From NCBI GenBank assembly GCA_027001105.1, contig JALTMZ010000227.1, positions 1 through 9,452 on the forward strand: a stretch of 9,452 bases of DNA, given 5' to 3'. Both the position numbers and the translations under genes were made by a program. The stretch comes from Thermococcus sp. (GTDB lineage: Archaea; Methanobacteriota_B; Thermococci; Thermococcales; Thermococcaceae). Numbering within the stretch: the first letter of the stretch is position 1; each line of letters starts with the position of its first letter. Positions 6,118-9,452 of the stretch are shown piece after piece. Below the pieces are notes generated by a model that saw nothing but the letters and a program-made list of their open reading frames with translations, was not told the DNA's origin and did not search any database.

Positions 6118-7245
6118 ATGAATCTTTGGACAGTCCTTATTATCATCCTTGCATTCTGGGGAATTCTTTATGCCCTCTTTGGAAGAAAAGAGGAAGAGGA
6201 GGAAGGCTTAGCGGTTGATATGTTTGTGATAATGTGGCGTACAAAAAAGCTTCTTGGATTCATAGATAAGATTGCTCTGAAGTACAAGCGTTTCTGGAAA
6301 GCTTATGGAACAATTGGGATTATCGTAGGATTTGGAGGGATGGCGTTTGTCTTCTATATGCTAATAAAATCCGCCCTTATTGCAATAAGAGCTAAAGCCC
6401 AAGTTGCTGGAGTTCAGCTCGTAATTCCCGGTGTTACAATACCGTTGTGGTATGGTTTGATTGGTCTGATTGTTGTAATGGTTGTCCATGAACTGAGTCA
6501 TGGAGTTGTTGCGAGAGCCGAAGATCTGCCCTTAAAGTCTGTTGGACTTGTTCTGTTCTTTGTAATCCCTGGAGCTTTTGTTGAGCCTGATGAAGAGGAA
6601 CTAAAAAAGGTACCCCTTGTTAAAAGACTAAGAGTTTATGCGGCTGGTTCAATGGCTAACATTGTTACTGCTCTGCTTGCTCTTATGCTCCTTAATTATG
6701 CCTTAGCCCCAGTTCTTCAGCCTGCAGGTGTTGAAATAGTACAATTTGATCCAAAGGGCCCAGCCATAAACTATCTCCACGAAGGGGATATAATAATTGG
6801 AATAAACGGACATCAAATAAAGACCATTGAAGATTTCTTAAACTTCATGAACACAACAAAACCGGGGCAGATTATAGCAATAGAAGTCTTGCGAAATGGT
6901 GAGAAAATTACTGTTAAATTGCCTCTCGGAGAAAACCCAAACAACCCTGGAAAGGGATATCTGGGAGTTTATCCGTCCCAATATGTGATATCCACAATAG
7001 GGTATGAAAACGTCATTCTTCCATTAGCATTTGCCTTGTATTGGATTTACATCCTAAACCTCGGAATCGGTCTGATGAACCTCTTCCCATTAATACCTCT
7101 TGATGGCGGTAGAATGCTCGATGAAACGCTAAAAGAATATCTCCCTGAGAAGGTCGCAAAGCCAATAAGCTTTGCTTTCATTGGCATTGGAGTTTTGCTG
7201 CTTGCAATAAACCTAATTCCAGCCATAAGGAACTTAATAGGGTGA
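6118..7245 (+). CDS. Site-2 protease family (M50) intramembrane metalloprotease with PDZ domain
   Basis: A 375-residue polytopic membrane protein. Hydrophobic segments lie at about 3-21, 65-90, 108-123, 141-155, 180-198, 300-325 and 350-370. The catalytic zinc motif HELSH (124-128) is in a membrane segment with E125 as general base, and the second motif PLIPLDGGRM (324-333) supplies the third ligand D329. Between them a PDZ-like domain (about 204-285) includes the GINGHQIKT ligand-groove region (228-236). Such enzymes cut transmembrane segments of anti-sigma factors, transcription factors or signal peptides in regulated proteolysis; the archaeal substrate is unknown. Residues 24-30 form an acidic loop after the first helix. 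GAGGTG before ATG 6118 favours it over GTG 6109. It has its own TATA box, and its stop codon lies within the ribosome binding site of the next gene, so the two are coupled. Confidence 0.9.
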   Translation: MNLWTVLIIILAFWGILYALFGRKEEEEEGLAVDMFVIMWRTKKLLGFIDKIALKYKRFWKAYGTIGIIVGFGGMAFVFYMLIKSALIAIRAKAQVAGVQLVIPGVTIPLWYGLIGLIVVMVVHELSHGVVARAEDLPLKSVGLVLFFVIPGAFVEPDEEELKKVPLVKRLRVYAAGSMANIVTALLALMLLNYALAPVLQPAGVEIVQFDPKGPAINYLHEGDIIIGINGHQIKTIEDFLNFMNTTKPGQIIAIEVLRNGEKITVKLPLGENPNNPGKGYLGVYPSQYVISTIGYENVILPLAFALYWIYILNLGIGLMNLFPLIPLDGGRMLDETLKEYLPEKVAKPISFAFIGIGVLLLAINLIPAIRNLIG

Positions 7246-7249
7246 TTGC

Positions 7250-7783
7250 ATGATCCAAATAGCAATAGCAGGTTCAAGTGATGAGAAACCATTGGAAAAG
7301 GCAGAGAGAAAGGCGAGAGAGTTTGCAAGAGAGCTTGGGAAGTACAAAGATGAGGTAGTCTTATTAACTGGAGGCAGAGGCGGAATTATGAAAATCGTCA
7401 GTGAGGAATTCAGGAAAGCCGGAGGGATCGTGATTGGAATACTTCCAGAGAGGCAAGAGGGCAATGAGTTCAACACAATAAGGATAAAAACTGGAATGGA
7501 TTTTGCAGAGAGAAGTGCCATAATGATAAACTCTGCAGATGTTTTGGTGGTTTTGGGAGGCGGTATCGGCACAATGGTAGAAGCATTAATGGCGTATGAC
7601 TACGGCATTCCACTTATCATCGTTACAGATACCGGATACGCAAGTGATAGGCTTGAATTATTAGCCAAAGATGGTTATTTTGACCATAAAAGAAATGTAA
7701 AAGTCCATTTTGTAAACAATCCAAGAGATGCTGTAAAATTGGCATTGAAGATCAGAAAAACGGAGAAATCAGCTGAAATTTAA
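7250..7783 (+). CDS. TIGR00725/LOG-like Rossmann-fold (SLOG superfamily) protein
   Basis: A 177-residue single-domain protein. It begins with the strand IQIAIAGSS (2-10), then TGGRGGIM (40-47) and GGGIGTMVEA (103-112). The last corresponds to the PGGxGTxxE motif of LOG/lysine-decarboxylase-like proteins, with Gly in place of Pro; the TGGRGGIM form is typical of the TIGR00725 branch. Plant and bacterial LOG proteins cleave nucleotide monophosphates to release cytokinin-type bases, and other SLOG members bind nucleotide ligands. The activity of this archaeal branch is not known to me, so nucleotide or nucleoside binding is the safest statement. No membrane segment or signal. A GGTGAT site at 7241-7246 overlaps the protease stop codon and precedes ATG 7250, so translation is probably coupled. 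Its TAA overlaps the convergent gene's TAA by three bases. Confidence 0.82.
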   Translation: MIQIAIAGSSDEKPLEKAERKAREFARELGKYKDEVVLLTGGRGGIMKIVSEEFRKAGGIVIGILPERQEGNEFNTIRIKTGMDFAERSAIMINSADVLVVLGGGIGTMVEALMAYDYGIPLIIVTDTGYASDRLELLAKDGYFDHKRNVKVHFVNNPRDAVKLALKIRKTEKSAEI

Positions 7784-8514
7784 AGTATCAACACTTCACC
7801 CTTCTTCAGTCTAAATTTATATGTTTTGGGTTCAAATTCGGGAAGAGGTGATTTCCTAACGATCATTTTCTCTTCATTTCCCTCTTCTAAAGAATAGAAC
7901 TCAATGATATATTGACTGTAAAGTGCAAGCCATGAAATGAACCTTTTTGAAACCCTATCTCTGTTTACCAAGAATATGTTCAGAGGTCTTTTCCTGCTTT
8001 CTTTGATTCTTGCAGTTTCCTTTATAGCCGCATTTCTCTGGAGTGTCCTTATATATTGCTCCTCCCCAAGCAGAAAAGCAAGGCCGTCCATTGTAACTAC
8101 AAGACCAACAGGACGTCTATCCTTGATCATTTCACTGAGCATTCTCCGGTACATTGTCATGAACTTTGGAAGAAACGTGGAGGTATCCATATCTGTATAA
8201 TAGACAAATGATTCAGTGTACTGTATCTTATTGAAAGAAGCAAATATATCTATTATACCCAAATCCCTATTATGAGCAGTTTCATAAATGTCGAAATTTG
8301 CAATCTTAAACTCCATTGAGAGAGAAGACAATGGAAGAACAGAATTTATTATCACACCAAAATCTCCTTCTGCAATTCTATTTTGAAGAATTTTGGCTCC
8401 CAATGTCCAGCCAAGAGAGTATGTATCGTATATGATGAGCATCACACTGTCCTCCAAAATACCCCCACCAATTGCATCATCGAGCCTTTTAACACCAGTT
8501 TTAAGAATTTCCAT
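7780..8514 (-). CDS. KaiC/RecA-like domain protein with degenerate Walker A (probable pseudo-ATPase)
   Basis: A 244-residue protein with the KaiC-type opening: LKTGVKRLDDAIGGGI (4-19) matches the usual TGI-LDxxLGGGIP lead-in. Where the P-loop should follow, the sequence is IYDTYSLGWTLG (28-39): aligned to GxxxxGKT, the first Gly is D30 and the essential Lys is W36. A Walker B-like strand remains as GLVVTMDGLAFLL (137-149) with D143. The fold is probably kept but ATP hydrolysis is unlikely. Inactivated RecA-superfamily proteins occur in Euryarchaea, usually proposed to act in signalling or as partners of active paralogues. No membrane segment is seen. ATG 8514 follows a GGGGGT site. It is a single-gene minus-strand unit, convergent with the LOG-like gene and divergent from the tRNA thiolase gene. 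The cellular role is unknown. Confidence 0.75.
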   Translation of the reverse strand: MEILKTGVKRLDDAIGGGILEDSVMLIIYDTYSLGWTLGAKILQNRIAEGDFGVIINSVLPLSSLSMEFKIANFDIYETAHNRDLGIIDIFASFNKIQYTESFVYYTDMDTSTFLPKFMTMYRRMLSEMIKDRRPVGLVVTMDGLAFLLGEEQYIRTLQRNAAIKETARIKESRKRPLNIFLVNRDRVSKRFISWLALYSQYIIEFYSLEEGNEEKMIVRKSPLPEFEPKTYKFRLKKGEVLIL

Positions 8515-8547
8515 AGCCTATACCCCCGTTTTATAAAGAGCGTAATT

Positions 8548-8563
8548 CAATAAAAAAGTTTCG
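8548..8563 (-). promoter_or_regulatory. Possible BRE/TATA for the KaiC-like gene
   Basis: On the minus strand GAAAC is followed by TTTTTTATTG, which would start transcription near 8525 and include the GGGGGT site before ATG 8514. A better-looking TTTATAAAA at 8531-8539 is closer to the gene, but by normal spacing it would start transcription at or inside the start codon. Confidence 0.35.
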
Positions 8564-8570
8564 ACTATGA

Positions 8571-8584
8571 ATGTTCATGAACAT
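8571..8584. promoter_or_regulatory. Perfect 14-bp palindrome, candidate operator
   Basis: ATGTTCATGAACAT is its own reverse complement and lies between the divergent KaiC-like and tRNA thiolase genes, just upstream of both predicted TATA boxes. This is a typical place for a dimeric regulator to bind. It resembles the SurR half-site pair GTT-AAC, but with four bases between the halves instead of three, so that assignment is not supported. Confidence 0.4.
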
Positions 8585-8604
8585 GATAATTCGTTGGTAA
8601 TCAG

Positions 8605-8620
8605 CCCAAACTCTTTTAAA
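8605..8620 (+). promoter_or_regulatory. Probable BRE/TATA of the tRNA thiolase gene
   Basis: CCCAAACTC followed by TTTTAAAA (8613-8620). A transcript start about 25 bases downstream falls near 8642, just before the GGTGAGGT ribosome binding site and ATG 8652. Confidence 0.45.
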
Positions 8621-8651
8621 ATCAAGCTCCTTCTGAAAGTTAGGTGAGGTC

Positions 8652-9452
8652 ATGAAGTGCTCAAAATGTGGGAGAGAAGCTGTTTATCACGCCCGATACG
8701 AGGGCAAATATTACTGTCACAAACACTTCAACGAAATGGTTGAGAAAAAAGTAAAGCAGACTGTGAGAAAGTATAAAATGATTAAGCGCGGTGAGAGAAT
8801 AGCCGTTGGGGTAAGTGGCGGAAAGGATAGCGTTGTTCTCCTGCATCTTTTAACCAAGCTTAGGAAGAAGTTCCCTTTTGAAATTGTTGCCATAACAATA
8901 GATGAAGGAATTGAAGGTTATAGACCACCAAGTGTTGAGATAGCAAAGAAAAATGCAGAGCTTTTGGGAATAGAGCACCACATCTATTCCTTCAAGGAAT
9001 ATATCGGCTTCACCCTTGATGAGACAGTCCAAATCATGGGGAGCTTTGAGAGAGGCGAGAGGGTTGGGGCCTGTTCTTATTGTGGGGTATGGAGGAGATG
9101 GCTGCTCAACTACGCGGCCCAAGATGTTCAAGCAGATAAATTGGCTATTGGCTTAAATTTAGATGATGAAGCACAAGTGTTTCTGATGAACATAATGCGT
9201 GGAGATATTGCAAGATTGGGAAGGACAGGGCCGTACTATGAGGTCATCCACAAAGACTTAGTCCCGAGAATTAAGCCCCTAAGAGAGGTGCCAGAGAAGG
9301 AAATAGTTCTTTATGCTGTTCTCAACAACATTGAGGTTGATTTCAGCGAATGTCCATATGCTGTTGAAGCATTTAGAGCGGAAATAAGAGACTGGTTGAA
9401 TGAGATGGAGGAGAAACATCCAGGAACAAAATATCAAATTTTGAGAAGCTAC
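8652..9452 (+). CDS. ttuA: tRNA 2-thiouridine synthetase, TtuA/NcsA type (3' end cut by window)
   Basis: The frame runs open from ATG 8652 to the last base (267 residues). An N-terminal zinc ribbon (C3, C6, C22, H25) precedes a PP-loop ATP pyrophosphatase domain with SGGKDS at 55-60, which activates the uridine O2 as an adenylate. C141 and C144 in [10 protein letters not shown], together with C234 in FSECPYA, match the three cysteines that hold a [4Fe-4S] cluster in Ttu[10 protein letters not shown] (167-175) and [10 protein letters not shown] (182-191) are family signatures. The enzyme adds sulfur to a tRNA uridine, stabilising tRNA at high temperature; in archaea the sulfur donor is thought to be a ubiquitin-like small protein. 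Family members run somewhat over 300 residues and end in a second zinc ribbon, which lies beyond the edge. GGTGAGGT precedes the ATG. The position modified (U54 or wobble U34) cannot be decided here. Confidence 0.93.
   Translation, partial: MKCSKCGREAVYHARYEGKYYCHKHFNEMVEKKVKQTVRKYKMIKRGERIAVGVSGGKDSVVLLHLLTKLRKKFPFEIVAITIDEGIEGYRPPSVEIAKKNAELLGIEHHIYSFKEYIGFTLDETVQIMGSFERGERVGACSYCGVWRRWLLNYAAQDVQADKLAIGLNLDDEAQVFLMNIMRGDIARLGRTGPYYEVIHKDLVPRIKPLREVPEKEIVLYAVLNNIEVDFSECPYAVEAFRAEIRDWLNEMEEKHPGTKYQILRSY

Noticed and set aside
8531..8539. TTTATAAAA as the TATA box of the KaiC-like gene
   Set aside because: Normal archaeal spacing would put the transcript start at or after ATG 8514; an upstream T-rich element fits better.
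8571..8584. SurR operator
   Set aside because: The half-sites GTT and AAC are four bases apart, while the SurR consensus has three, so it is reported only as a generic palindrome.
8661..9131. Minus-strand open frames opposite the right-edge gene
   Set aside because: They are antisense to a well-recognised PP-loop tRNA thiolase and their translations show no recognisable domain.
9171..9196. C/D box sRNA from GATGATGA and CTGA motifs
   Set aside because: The spacing is too short, there is no paired C'/D' set, and the motifs fall in conserved codons of the tRNA thiolase gene.

Overview
The window looks like chromosomal DNA from a hyperthermophilic euryarchaeon, most likely of the order Thermococcales (Thermococcus, Pyrococcus or Palaeococcus). 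The reasons are AT-rich coding DNA with mainly AGA/AGG arginine codons, very tight gene packing, GGTGAT/GAGGTG-type ribosome binding sites a few bases before starts, archaeal TATA boxes with short leaders, and a gene set (TtuA-type tRNA thiolase, archaeal site-2 protease, KaiC-like pseudo-ATPase, archaeal Wbp-like enzymes) familiar from that order. The species cannot be named from the sequence.

Left half (1-3306): surface or N-glycan genes. A truncated family-2 glycosyltransferase start (minus) is divergent from an alkaline-phosphatase-superfamily enzyme (plus). That enzyme converges, with an 11-bp overlap, on a two-gene minus-strand unit: a GT4 glycosyltransferase followed by a GT2 glycosyltransferase, overlapping by 20 bp. 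The first ~128 bases do not continue the family-2 glycosyltransferase. They read in the same frame as a bacterial ribosome recycling factor, which archaea lack. This is the most surprising signal in the window and most likely marks a chimeric join.

Middle (3368-6063): a plus-strand operon of three enzymes for making a nucleotide-linked 2,3-diamino sugar: a WbpD-like N-acetyltransferase with a C-terminal zinc ribbon, a WbpE-like PLP aminotransferase and a WbpB-like Gfo/Idh/MocA dehydrogenase. By analogy with the Wbp pathway they oxidise C3 of UDP-GlcNAc or its uronic acid, aminate it and acetylate it, supplying a donor sugar to glycosyltransferases such as those on the left. A C6 dehydrogenase (WbpA) is not present here.

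Right half (6118-9452): housekeeping or unlinked genes. A membrane site-2 protease (HELSH, PDZ, LDG) is translationally coupled to a LOG/TIGR00725-like Rossmann protein. This pair converges on a minus-strand KaiC/RecA-like protein whose Walker A lysine is lost. A 137-bp divergent intergenic region carrying a perfect 14-bp palindrome separates it from a tRNA 2-thiouridine synthetase (TtuA/NcsA type), which is cut by the right edge.

No tRNA, rRNA, CRISPR array or insertion sequence was seen. Apart from the odd left edge, the window is coherent archaeal chromosome; I found no clear new defence or mobile system.
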